The translations under genes and the position numbers were made by a program. Under the pieces are notes generated by a model, which did no database searches, was not told the origin of the DNA, and saw only the letters and a program-made list of their open reading frames with translations. From contig NC_089281.1 of assembly GCF_963678975.1 (NCBI RefSeq), forward strand, positions 10,503,277 to 10,567,276: 64,000 nucleotides of DNA. Reading direction: 5' to 3'. Shown here piece by piece: positions 36,101-47,000 of the stretch. Source of the stretch: Dysidea avara (Eukaryota; Porifera; Demospongiae; Dictyoceratida; Dysideidae). Numbering within the stretch: position 1 is the first letter of the stretch; each line of letters opens with the position of its first letter.

Positions 36101-36408
36101 TATAAATGTTGGAAGTCACATACCTCATGTTGTCCTACTAGTTGAAGTGACTGAGTTGCCAAACTATCATGTCTACCCCTCAGTGCATGATGGATGGCAG
36201 TGAATCCACTATCACTGTACAACTGGATCCAGTCCAACTGCTTCTCTACTAACTTGATAATGCTATCAATATCACCATTGTAGGCTGCCTTGTCCAGTTG
36301 GTGTGCAATAAACAGATTACTTCTTGTAGTATTACAAGTTATTATTGTCAAAAGTAGGACTAGACATGATAATCTTTCTGGCATCATGGTGCAGTAATGT
36401 TTGGACAA
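27163..36408 (-). CDS. Signal peptide-ankyrin repeat-JmjC (JMJD8-like) protein
   Basis: Predicted exons: 36408-36124, 35890-35766, about 32017-31810, 29428-29253, 28648 to about 28361, about 28203-28144, 28049-27918, 27834-27712, 27658-27540, 27428-27163; roughly 590 residues. Start: ATG at 36408, or the MM pair at 36387/36384 directly before a signal-peptide-like LSCLVLLLTIITCNTT. At least four ankyrin repeats follow (DSGFTAIHHALRGRHDSLA; LGCPLYYAVHYRNVKALDIL; TNGDTALHAAARS; HNTILHIAAASGRLELVR; KYGLTPIQMAANSGHHQTV). The C-terminal third is a cupin/JmjC fold: SGSPPHFHRDAINGLVYGVK, HWYLWPPNKAF, LPGDVLYIPDNWGHAVVN, TGA at 27165. JmjC proteins are Fe(II)/2-oxoglutarate oxygenases; the HFH in place of HxD/E resembles ER-resident JMJD8 as I recall it, so catalysis is uncertain. 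Exon 3's acceptor and the exon 5/6 junction are the weakest calls; introns hold several foldback elements. Confidence 0.82.
29780..30318. mobile_element. Large foldback element in JmjC gene intron
   Basis: Arms of about 190-220 nt: ACTGTATGGATCAAGATTCTAA (29780) mirrors TTAGAATCTTGATCCATACAGT (30290-30311), then TATACTTTAGATATCAGCTACA, (TTTA)n, ACCTTATGTAGCTAA and GGAGAAAAAATCCATGA all pair. Spacer about 30000-30132 contains GGCTGCAGGTTCAAGGCC, B-box-like. Lies in the intron between 29429 and 31809. Confidence 0.85.
30458..30702. mobile_element. Foldback MITE with AAACAGCCAAGCTGT arms
   Basis: Best preserved copy of the family also at 17234 and 57698: CATGCAAAAACAGCCAAGCT, AAAGCCTGGGTGAAAAAAG, TTGTGAAAT left; ATTTCACAACTTTTTT, GCCCAGGCTTT, AGCTTGGCTGTTTTTGCATG right. 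The 110-residue ORF through it at 30414 is a by-product of the repeat. Confidence 0.75.
31156..31307. promoter_or_regulatory. Cluster of five RFX X-box-like palindromes
   Basis: 13-mers matching GTTRCC-N-RGYAAC closely: 31156-31168 (GTTACCTAGCAAC), 31175-31187 (GTTGCCTAGCAAC), 31192-31204 (reverse: GTTACCTAGCAAC), 31245-31257 (GTTGCTAAGCAAC, imperfect half-site), 31295-31307 (GTTGCCTAGCAAC). X-boxes are the known binding sites of RFX factors in animals. Whether they act as an enhancer in this intron or are part of a repeat is not decided by the sequence. Confidence 0.5.
31479..31647. mobile_element. Palindromic MITE centred on GAGGCGAATTCGCCTC
   Basis: About 65-nt arms: ATACTACAGATATCATGGTA, TTCGAAATATATACCAAAAG on the left and the reverse complement on the right, with the perfect palindrome GAGGCGAATTCGCCTC at the centre (31554-31569). 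Followed by an AT dinucleotide run (about 31663-31683). Non-coding. Confidence 0.8.
32124..32196. repeat. Short palindromes GGGCTACAT/ATGTAGCCC
   Basis: GGGCTACATTTTGTATGTAGCCC followed by GGGCTACATACGAAATGTAGC; similar sequence occurs at 62605-62645 (GGGCTACATTCAGATGTAGCC). Small hairpin repeats of unknown origin. Confidence 0.5.
32690..32791. mobile_element. Hairpin MITE, GCCCATGTTACAAC family
   Basis: GCTTTGCCTGATATGTACGCC pairs with the reverse on the right, ending GCCCTCATGCCCATGTTACAAC. Sister copies at 60810-60924 and 63084-63173 share the GGGC...GCCCATGTTACAAC ends and the conserved TGCCTGAAATAT/TGCCTGATATGT core. About 100 nt, able to fold end to end. Confidence 0.75.
33321..33488. 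mobile_element. Tc1/mariner-pogo-like MITE, TA target
   Basis: CACTGAAACCTCTCTAATCTGA left, reverse-complement of TCAGATTATAGAGGTTTCACTG right; TA dinucleotides flank at 33319-33320 and 33489-33490. 168 bp, non-coding. End sequence is related to the larger element at 37101-38021. Confidence 0.75.
33843..34194. mobile_element. Foldback element with duplicated right arm
   Basis: Left arm 33843-33977 (TTTGGAATTTATAA, CATCGATAAAAAGT, CAAGCTGGAGTAGTGCA, AACAATAAGAAGTGTTATATC) is mirrored twice on the right: at 33983-34062 and again at 34078-34194. The second right arm pairs out to the left tip. The tandem duplication of one arm suggests template switching or unequal exchange at the hairpin. Confidence 0.8.
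34270..34570 (-). repeat. Dispersed repeat family copy
   Basis: Contains CATTACGCTTCATTG, GTTCAACCCATTACG and ATCGAGTTATGCTTGTCTGA, recurring at 38670-38780, 45180-45760, 55080-55340, 55490-55600 and 7770-7870. Copies lie in both orientations and carry no intact ORF; probably SINE- or LINE-derived. Confidence 0.5.
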
Positions 36409-36940
36409 TCCTATATTGCTGATCTATGCCAAGATGATATAAAAACTTATTGGGATTCAATTGTGCATATGATGGCTAATGTAGGAAGTCAGTTCAAAGT
36501 TTATTACATTGTATACTTATATTTGCCTTGCAAATATTAGAGCTGTAGCTAAGTAACTTAGTAGTCTAACAACAACTTTGTATGGTACAGGCTGCTTTTT
36601 TCTGTAAATGGTCAGTCTTTTTTCTGAATAAATATGATCTGACCATAAGAGACTGATCTAACATGGCTCAGTGAGTTTATGGTATTAAAATATTTTGTCC
36701 TTACTATCCACTTTGTTGACTTTGAAATAAGACTGAACATTCAAAGTATGCTTACACCATGGCCAAGCAAAGTTAAATTGTAGTTTATCACCCCCAGCTG
36801 CATGGTGTTTCAAGCAGTATGGTTACTAGCTATATACTCATAGCTAGAAGTGCTATAGGTATATAGGCTGAACCTATCACTTCACAATTTCCTAACCAAT
36901 TATGCAGTATGTCCAACAGCTAATTAAGTGTGTGTTTATG
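36409..36940. other. 5' flank of ankyrin-JmjC gene, no gene seen
   Basis: It should contain the promoter of the minus-strand gene starting at 36408. No recognisable gene or strong repeat before the TG dinucleotide array. Confidence 0.3.
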
Positions 36941-36943
36941 TGT

Positions 36944-36954
36944 GCGTGTGTGCG

Positions 36955-37028
<74 letters not shown>
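36944..37028. repeat. (TG)n microsatellite
   Basis: About 85 nt of TG dinucleotides, with a few TGCG interruptions at its start. The His/Thr ORF reported across it on the minus strand is simple sequence, not a gene. Confidence 0.95.
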
Positions 37029-37030
<2 letters not shown>

Positions 37031-37100
37031 GTGTGCGAAATTAACAATCAATGCAATTTGAAAGCATAATAGGTTACCAAAAGCATCAAACAGTATAATA

Positions 37101-38021
37101 CAGTGGAACCTGTCTAAAGTGGTCAACTTTGGGCCAGAAATATTTGGCCTTTATAGATAGAGAGGTGGCTGCCTAACTCAATATCCTCTATAAAGCAGCC
37201 ATAGGCAACAAACCAAGGCTTGGCCTTTATACGAAGATTCCTGGGATTATAGCTATCCTCACACATGCCTACATTTCAATCCATTACTTACATAGCTAAA
37301 AGGCATAAACAAAGTAGCAGAATGGATGACCAACAAGAGCCAGAAGATACTGTATGGAGACATTATCACTAGGCTGTCTTGCTACAAAGCCAGTGAAGGA
37401 AAAGCTGTAGTTTAACTTTTATTTTAGACTAGAAAGACAGTTAGCTGGTAACTGCACAACTGTAAATTCAGGAAGTTGTGAGGACTGATGAAGAAAGTTT
37501 CCGAAGTGAGAGGACGGAGCAGAGACACACGTGAGCCGCCACAAGGCAGATGGACGTACCTTTTTTTGTGTAGCTGTAATTGTCTCAATAGCTGTTGTAT
37601 TCTGCAGTGATTGTATGGTAAAGGAAACTAATAATCATGATATATTGAACTCGAAGGCCGCTGAGAGTAAGAGCGACCTTACAAATCAACAAATCAACAT
37701 ATTGTGAGGTGAAATTTATAGCTATATAGAATCACGCGAAGACACAAAGCCATGGAGTAGTTACACAACTGTGAGTATAAACTGTTATACTAGTTTACTC
37801 ACCATCATGGCTGTTGCTGGCCGCTTTGTGAGAGGCTTTTTTGTATAATGAAGTGCTATTTGGGACTTCAAAAGCTGGCTGTTATACGTGTTATAGAGGT
37901 GACAGCTTAATGCAAACTATTTCTGTACAAACTGATTGAGAATCGGTCGGGGCCATAGTCACGTGGCCGTTATGCTGAGGTGACTGCCCAACTCAGGTGG
38001 CCGTTAAGAGAGGTTCCACTG
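37101..38021. mobile_element. Pogo/Tigger-like non-autonomous transposon, TA target
   Basis: Ends CAGTGGAACCTGTCTAAAG and, reversed, CAGTGGAACCTCTCTTAACG; TA flanks at 37099-37100 and 38022-38023. Sub-terminal GGTCAACTTTGGGCC against GGCCACCTGAGTTGGG. 921 bp with no transposase-like ORF. The right half contains a 5'-GCCGTTAT repeat typical of these ends. Confidence 0.8.
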
Positions 38022-39387
38022 TAGTAGTGATTATTAAAAATTAATTATAATGCACAATATGTGTGCCAAAAAGCAAAAAATATATATATACATTTCATAT
38101 TTGAAAACATGTAAACAACAAAATAATTTTTTTTTGCTGGCACTTTACATAAATAAGATTGAGATACTCTAATAGAGCAGTCACTTACTTTAATACAACA
38201 GTTCATTGAAAGCATGATTTTGAGGATAATAGGATTGATTTATGAGCACTGCTCATCATTGTAGAAGTATAAACTTGATAGGACCTAAATTTAATCCCTC
38301 TCACAATTAAAGATTGAGATACTCTGATACAGCAGTCATATGCTCCAATAAAACAGTCATGCAGTTACAGTTGAGCTACGGTAGATATATAGAAAATGTG
38401 CATTAATAAGTGTCAAGGTAAAGAAACCATTTTATTATTTATTAGCTTGTCACAACTACCTCACAGTAAGTCTGGCTTTATCTGAGATAAGTCTTCTTTA
38501 AAGAAACAAGAAACTGAAAAGTCAGATTTGTGCCATGGTTAATAACTTAAATACATGTAAAAGGAAAATTTTAAACTTGGTTAGGGATTATAAACAAGGA
38601 AGGTCACCTACATAGTACATATCATAAAATTATTTTTTCGCATGAATGCATGCATCAACTATCAATTGCTGGCAAGTGAAGTGGTCATTACGCCCTTTCC
38701 AGCTATGCTCGGCATGTTATACAACATTACAACAAAGTACAGTATTAAGCACTTCTGAAATCAATCCTGTCACTATAGAAAATTCCCATTATAAACATGA
38801 TAGTCAACATAGGGAAGCTATTATGCACTACTGCAAATCAACACTTTGCATGTCAGCAAAAAGAATCAGGAAACAAAGGACTCGGACAAAGGTAAAAAGG
38901 TAAGTCCATGATGCATGCATTATACTTACTGTGGCATTACATAGTATAACTCAACAACATTTTTTTTACTGTTAACTTATAGACATCATTTCAGCTGTAC
39001 ACGTGCTTTCAGGTGGACATCAATTGGTTAAGCAGTCACAGAAAATTCCACTGAATAAATAACCAAAATTAAACTTTGCAGCAACTTACTGGTAGCACTT
39101 CAGGTGAAGACATTTGTGAGCTTGACTGCCAAAATACCATATAGCAAGAGTTCATCCTCTCTAAAAGTCTCTATATTATGAACTCTTGCATATAGGTATT
39201 GTGAGACTGGTTTTTGGTCTATATATATGTTTTTGTGAGAAAGTGCAAACCTGTACTATCGTACCGTATGATAACAATAACTATACATGTAGCTGTATAG
39301 CTAGCACAATAACAATATCATTAATTTGTATATAGATTATGAGGTTTGTACAAAGGCTATGTATAACTAAACTGTATAATTATATAA
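38022..39387. other. Intergenic repeats, no gene seen
   Basis: Holds two minus-strand CTCTATTAGAG motif loci (38155-38183; 38309-38360, doubled), a copy of the CATTACG dispersed family (38670-38780), and 39000-39270 related to the 7.8-8.0 kb repeat. The 85-residue ORF at 38646 runs through that repeat. Confidence 0.4.
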
Positions 39388-40304
39388 CAGTGGCCGCTGA
39401 TACAGGGGGGTTGCAATGGTTTCAGCTGAAACCCCCTCTGAAAAAGTGCACGCGCCCCTGATTTATTTACAATTCGTGTGGGTTATAAAATCACCAACGG
39501 TTATGCATGGTGTATCACACTGGGGCCTTTTCTACTGGCCAACCTTCATACTTTTGCCTTTGAAATCACTAATGAAGCGTGTTAAGCGCCTCTAAAATAA
39601 TTATCGTTTTAGTGCTGTTTTGCTTCAAAACTTTCTGCGAATGCCTGGATCAGCTATGAAACAATGTTTTGGCGTGATTTTTTATGATTTCCTATAGATC
39701 TATGTAGCTATAGGCCACTGAGCTATAAGATTGAGTTAACAACCCCAGCTAGACAGACTATGAGAGAGAAGACCATCATGATTATGATGAATGTGTACAA
39801 CAAAAAAGAGATAAGTATGTGAATCCTCGGACTAACATGCGACCACAGATCTGATCTACACAGTAGTCAGTTGTGGGTATGGCAAGGAATGAAAAAAGTA
39901 TAACTACATGCATATGTACATACATACATACAACAAGAAAAAGCCCTATAAGGTAACTACAAAATCTAGTTCAATCAGTCTGGGTCGATAGTCCTTCCTC
40001 CCAAAAAAGATCCTCTGAGATGCAGAAATTGATGCCCCAGCCATTTCATTCAAAACAGCTCTAACACTGGCTTTTGAAAACAATAAATCTTGATCCATGA
40101 AAAAAAAACTGCATCTTTAAGTGCATTGACTGAATCAGGAAGGTAGTGACCCAAGATACTAACTTCCACAGTACTGCAATAATTAGCGATATTCAAACGG
40201 TATGTAGCTAAGTGCATAGATTATCAGTAGCTAAGTGGGATCACAGTTATTGAAAACTTCCTGAACCTGAAGCCCCCTCTGAAAATTCCTAGATCCGCCA
40301 CTGC
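39388..40304. mobile_element. Non-autonomous element with CAGTGGC/GCCACTG ends
   Basis: Left CAGTGGCCGCTGATACAG, right CTAGATCCGCCACTG. GGTTTCAGCTGAAACCCCC at the left resembles 26070-26100 reversed. It includes a short unrecognised minus-strand ORF at about 40099-39948 (MDQDLLFSKASVRAVLNE start, then a FFGRKDY motif) with a cousin motif IFFGKN at about 4603-4620; it may be a captured exon fragment. Confidence 0.5.
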
Positions 40305-41050
40305 ATAACTGAGAAGTAGTTATTTACTAAGGCCAGGTGAGGGTGATAGCTATGTGTATTGCTCAAGGGTAAAAACAAAGCATGAGGATTGCATGATGAT
40401 TCTACATATACTTCAAAACCAAGCATTTTGCATGCATTTCAGTGGCCATGAAATCAGCAAACCCACTGGAGCACAGCATAGCTAGCTAGTAGCTACTTCA
40501 TGTAGGCTGCTATTATTGTTATTGTTGTAGGCTGCTTTGTTATGTAGCTATACTTCACATGATCAGGGTGAATTATTGCACTGATCAAATCAACCAATCC
40601 TTAACCTCTTAATATGATGTTTATGATATTACAAACTCCAACATGCTGCACGTATTATTTTATAGTAACTTAATTAAAAGGCCACACCCAACTATGATTT
40701 TGCACAAAACTTCTGCTGGCCAACATTGATGTGATTGTATATACCACTACAACAAAAATGCCTACAAAATCTCCACTTACTTGTGTACTCAAAGGGTTTG
40801 GTTTGACTCGAGGGCTGGCAGGTGCAGCATTCCGGACAACTATAATTTACGCGCTGGGGCTTAAATTGGGATACTATAATAATACCAAAGCAACTGAGAC
40901 GCCCGTCGAGAGAGGCTGAGTGAGAGGCTCTGGGAGAGGCGTTGATTTTATTAACGCCTAATATAATATGTGGAACGTGGGCATGTTGCCTTTATATGGA
41001 CTTGCTGCTTCAGTTGTTGCCAGCTGACAAACGGTTACGCCACTTTCAAA
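40305..41050. other. 5' flank of lysozyme-vWA gene with small unrecognised ORF
   Basis: An ORF 40758-40919 (plus) starts MPTKSPLTCVLKGFGL and ends TPVERG; codons look ordinary but I recognise no family, and it ends about 130 nt before the lysozyme ATG. It could be an unrelated small gene or chance. The remainder should include the promoter of the lysozyme-vWA gene. Confidence 0.3.
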
Positions 41051-44000
41051 ATGCCGCAGCTTCTTGCACTGATGATTCTGTCGAATTTTGTAGCAGTAAT
41101 AGCTCAGAGTCAAGATACTTGTTTTGAACAATGTTCAGCCCTTGTTATTCTTCAGTTGAATGAGCAGTTCTTCTCAGCTCTTCGTAAGGTTGAATCTGAT
41201 GGAGATGTGTGCATGATAAATGGCAACAGGATAGGCCCATATCAGATCAGTGAACAATATTACGATGGAGCTGCAGAATGTAGACCATCACTACAGAACG
41301 AAGGTCAGTAGCTTTATGATACTGGCTCATGATCAGTTCTAGATCAGTTCTAGATCAGTTCTCATGATCAGTTCAGTGAATACTGCGTAACACTTTATAG
41401 CTAATAGCTACAATAGCTACGCATCAACAAGAGCTGCATGCATGCATATGTGTGTGTTTGTGTGAGTGTGACAGATGCGCAAGGTTATCAAACAGTGTAG
41501 CTAGGTTAGAACAAGAGTTTGTGATACTTATAACACTGTGTATTAGACTGCAATCATGCAAAATACTGATTGTTGACCACATGTAAACAGATTTATTCAC
41601 ATGATACAATTCAGTATGTGAAAGTCTATGTGTTATTGTGGTAAGAATATGGTTACAGGTATTTGACAGAACATGCCAGTTTTATAGATACATGCATGGA
41701 CAATACGGACCATATCAAGATAGGTCAACAAAGTAAATGGGTAAAGAATGGCACTTGAATAGAATGGTCTGGTATGAGACCCTCCAAAGCTTGAGCTCAT
41801 TACAAATAAACAACTAGACAAGGGAAATTACCATATTTATACTTGTTTAAATGGTAAATTCTACCACTTCTGATTAGTGGTCTGCATGCCCTCGAAGGTA
41901 TCCATTGTAGATATCAAAAACCATTATTTATATGCATGGATGTATGTACTGCATGGTACTGATAATAAAGGTCAAAAGTATATTCTCCCATAAGAAAGTA
42001 GACAAATACCATATTTGGTATGGTAAGTGATATCTACCAGTTTATCATATGTAGCATACTAATTGAAGCTTTTTGTAGCCAGTGTGTTTACCACAAGAAG
42101 CCATGCATGCTATAATGTGTATGTTGTTTTAATCTTTATATTGCTTTAGACAATGTCTTAGTTATGAAATTCATATTATATTGTAAATCTCATATATATA
42201 AAAACAATTTCAACTCACACCAAATGCCACAAAGCTAATGCATCCTTTAGGGATTGTACCTAGTGTGTAAAGAATCCACACCTTGGCCTAGCCTATGTAC
42301 CAGCCATTCAACTAATATGGTCATATGAAATATGATATATATCCAGCAGATTATATTATTTATTTTACATGTGTGTCAGTGGTAGTGATTGTATGGCTTT
42401 TGTCATATTATTCAGACAGTGTGGCACCTAGAATATTATAATTCATAGCTCACTACATCAACTCTAAATGGATGCTACAAGGTCCTCCCTAACGAGCAGT
42501 AGAACAGTGCAGCACCACTCTACTTTGCTTAAGATCTTGGTAGCAAAATAACAGTGGTTTTACACACTTCCTTTTTCTGGGGAACCTCTGTACTGCACTC
42601 ATAAGGAAGTATCCACACAAAAGGAGAGTTAGGGATTTGAATACTATTAGGATTAGAGCAATAAAAACACTGAGACAATTAACAATCTTATCTACATAGT
42701 AACATACTTTTAATCTCTCATTCAGTCAGCAAAAAGTTAATTGTTATAAGCGTGCTGTACTACACATCTTACAGTTGAAGTAGAGCTAGCTATTTAGTGT
42801 TTTGTATGTGTTTTGTATTGTATGTATTGGTGTGCTGTATATGTGTGTGTGTGCTCTGGTAGGGAAGAATGGCTATTGCCGACTACCATGACATTAAACT
42901 ATGAATCAATCACTACCATGACATTAAACTATAAACCAATCAATCAATCAATTAATCAATCAAATCAGTAGGCAGATTAACTGTAGACATGCTTACATGG
43001 TATGTAAAGCAGTAGCTGTACTTGAACTTATAATTCCCTTGCATCTGTTGTAATAGTTGGAATCTCAGAAGTTATATTTGTGATTTCCTGATTGACTACA
43101 AACCAGCTGGCCTGAACTGGGAAACTGGGAGTATAATATTATTCACAACATCTTGGTGGTAAAATCAATCCCAAACATGTTCAATGATTTGAAGCATTTC
43201 ATGTAAATTAAACTAAAACTCACTAATTTATGGATTTTTCTAACAAGTATGATGCCTTCAGCCAGTACAATTACATGGCCAATGATTTTGACAGAAGTCG
43301 TTGGTGTGCTCTATGAATTAACATCTTTATGCAAGAACATAAGCAAATTAAAAAAGAGAATGGTACATGCATTGTGTCTCCTGCAATGCATTAAAAGGTA
43401 GGTAAGTATTATTTTGTCACCTACCAAAATTATCTGTAGCTTTGAAACCAAACTTTTAACAGTTGAATTGATGTATAGTTGGCACATTTCGCATATGCTT
43501 GAGGTGCAAGTTTAACAATTGCCAATTTCTGTCACTGTGTATGAGATTACTGATAATTAATTGTCATGCTAAAAATTAAACAAGTTGAAGTCATTTAACA
43601 TGTTGTTTGTGAATCAACACCTTACGTGCTAGGCAAGAACGGAAATGAGAAAAAAAACGATGAAGTAATCGAGGTTATACATGGTGTGTTATATGCAAAT
43701 TAATAGACACTTAATTAAACAATGTCTAACTGTGAACCTGTAGACCTTTATCCACTGTTGAGTTTTGCTTGCCTAATGGCATCAGTTAGTCAGTAGGTAA
43801 GTATGATTTCTAGTAATCAATTATTATGCTAGCCAATGCTGCCAAGATTTTGTGAAGGAAATGCTTCTGGTCAATATTTTAGCAGGACAACGCAAACCAT
43901 CGTGATCCTCATGCACTATTAATAATGAATGATACTGCTAAGTTCTTTAGCAGTAAAAATTTGAGACATTTGTAATGTTATTGTACTGCATACAGTGAAC

Positions 44001-47000
44001 AAATCATTTACAGTGTAACTAAGTGACCTTTACAATTTAATGTTTTCATCATACAATTTGTATAATTTTAGGTCACTTTGTTGTAATCCATTTATGTCTA
44101 TGTATTAACTTGACGACTGCTATGTATACGTATGTACCTTGCATAGGAATGAGATGGGGTTTCGTTTGGGGTAAAGACAGCAGGATTTATTCAGAGGAAG
44201 TCATTAAAAGTTACATTTGCAGAGAGGCCATGAGACGTTCTCATAATAACCAGCTGAGTATAAGTGGACTTGCTAGATTGCACAAAGGAGGATTTCAAAA
44301 TTTAAGAAATCGATCACTTTTACCGTTTGGAAACACAGTAACTACAATCTATAATAATGGTGTGTGAAGATATTTACCCATGCCAGTATCTAAAATATAC
44401 AAACTAACTTACTCATACTTAAAAACCCATCATGTCTTTTTAGCAACTTTATATTTTTATGTGTCATGAATAGCATGACACACTGATTAATTATAGCTAG
44501 CACTGCTATTTATTTGAATGCATTTTGTTTACTCTCCCAAAAGCCTTGTAGTGTTAACTGGCTATGTGGTGCATATTAAAGTACTTCTAGCTATTTAGGG
44601 AAAGTAAAAAAAACAACCTTTGCTAGTTGTGCAGTTGAAATATTGTAGCTACTTTTGCTGTGGATCAATATGAAATAAAATTCCAGTTCTCTATTGTGTG
44701 AATTAACCATCTTACAGTTGCAAACTTGGTTATTATGCTATGTTAATTAACTTCCAGGTGGGGTTGCTTGCTGCATGTCCATGCATGTATCTCAATGTTA
44801 CATGTTGCAGCATACTTTGGTAATGTGATGTCTTGGTTGTCTATATATAGTATGAATACTTTTAAAAGAGTCTGGGTATTTTTTGCCTTGTAGTTTTAAA
44901 TTGAGACTGCATAGATGTGGTCTTGATACAAATTGTGCATAATTGCTACATATTGTGTGCACATAATGTCTTCATGTTTGTTGGTCCAGGATCTCAACCA
45001 AATGACACATCAGCAGTGTGTTTTCCAGAATGTAAGCCTGGACAATGTTGTATGGATGGAAAATGTTATTGCTTTGATGCTGATAACAATACAATGAAGG
45101 AGTGCCCAGGTATGGATTACAAAAGTCACTGTATCAATACAGTATGTTAGTACTGTATAGTAGGGATTATAAGGTTTGAGCTTTCTTGCCCAACTCAAAA
45201 CCCAGCCTCACGTTTCCTTCGTAACAGCTTTGCAGCATTAGTTAGACATAACCAAGCACATAAGCAACTGCAAACCCTTCAACAGGTTTCTATGGATTTT
45301 TAAACTGAGTGCTAAATGACTGCCTGCCTGACTGACTAATTCCCCCAACCAAGCATAACTTCACTATGGATAAGGCTCACTGTTCAATGTTGTTTCAGAC
45401 TGAGATGTGCCAACCACAACAGCTATACAATACATGAATCGTGGACCTACCATTGTCCTCCTTTTCTTTCTCCACTACCACATAGGTGTTGATTGGTAGT
45501 GACTCATGGCATGGTTTTAGTGCTTTATTTTCCATACTATGATGTGACTGGATTGATTGCAGAGGTGCTTTTCATACTGTTCTTCATTTGTAACACTGTA
45601 TAATGCGTGGAACATAGCTTGAACTGAAGCAAATGGCCACTACAATTGATAGACATTCAAACGTGATTTCCGTAGTGACTGGATTGATTGCAGAGGTATT
45701 TCTTGTACTGTTCTTGATTTGAAATGCTGTATAACAGGTGGAACAAAGCTGAAAAAGAAGCAGAATGACAACTTCATATTTCAGTCATTGATATATGGGG
45801 CATGCATTCAGTTGCAGGTTAATGTCTGGACCATTCTTTTGTATGTAATGTTAATGATTATGTTATTGCATGTGACAAACAAGTGCATTAGAAAATTTGC
45901 ATTTGACTGGGGCCATTTAAATCTGTAGCTGTATACTAGTTGACATTTAATTTATAGTATAAATGTTAGCTAGTATAGCTGCAGATGTAACTGATTGACC
46001 TCCCTTGTTTCATTACTTTTTTATCCGTAATCCATACTCAAATGTAAAATTTTAGTTTTTCCTTATACTCGTACATTTAACTGTGATTCACAAATAGTTA
46101 CCTTAGTTGGTTTGTCCAGTGCCTAGTGGTAACTAGACAAAGGGCATGCCTCATACTATTGTTTTACAAGTTAATTGATGCCTAGTTGTTGTCATTTTAA
46201 TTTTTACATACAGTGGAGTGTGACACAGCAGGATTGCGACTTGATCTGGTGTTCATTATAGATTCTTCAGGAAGCATTGGCTCTTCCAACTTCAATGCAC
46301 TGAAACAGTCAATAGAAAATATAGTGACGCCACTGACAATCAGTCGTAGAGGCACAAGAGTTGCTGTAGTACAATTCAGCACTGATGTTTCTCTTCTTTT
46401 CAATTTAAATGCACATGAAGAGAAGGAGTCTTTACTCGAAGCTATCCGAAATATACGCTATATTGGTGGGTTTACTGACACAGCTGAAGCACTCAGGCTT
46501 CTAAGGACATCAACGTTAAATGAATTATTGGGAGTACGTCCTGTGGAAGGTATTCCTGTTGCTATTTTGATAACAGATGGCCAGTCTAACAACCCAACAG
46601 ATACTAAGCTACAAGCACTAGCACTTCGTAATAGTACAGAGTTTGAAGTGTTTGTTGTTGGTATAGGCAATAATGTTCGCAAGGATGAGTTGATAAATAT
46701 TGCTGGTGATCCTCAGTCTGTTATACAAATTGAAAACTTTAATGCATCAGAATTTGACAGATTTGAAAATCTATTTGCAGTGCAGGCTTGTAGAGGTAAG
46801 GAAGAAATCCATACATTATTAATATTAAACCTTGAAAGTTTGGTATTTTACTTCCTATACACTGTTTTGCAGCTTCGGATTCTGTTCCACCTGACACTGA
46901 TGTTACTAGTACTGTTGGCCAAGGTGCAGTGGACTATTATCGTGTGCAGATCCCTGATGAAGGGGTTACCTTGAGATTTGATGTGGAGGATGGTAGAGTA

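Noticed and set aside
36920..37126. His/Thr-rich ORF on the minus strand
   Set aside because: Product of the TG dinucleotide microsatellite.
46213..46215. GTG start making the vWA part a separate gene
   Set aside because: It too straddles an acceptor (CATACAG ending at 46213), and the previous exon ends in matching phase 1.
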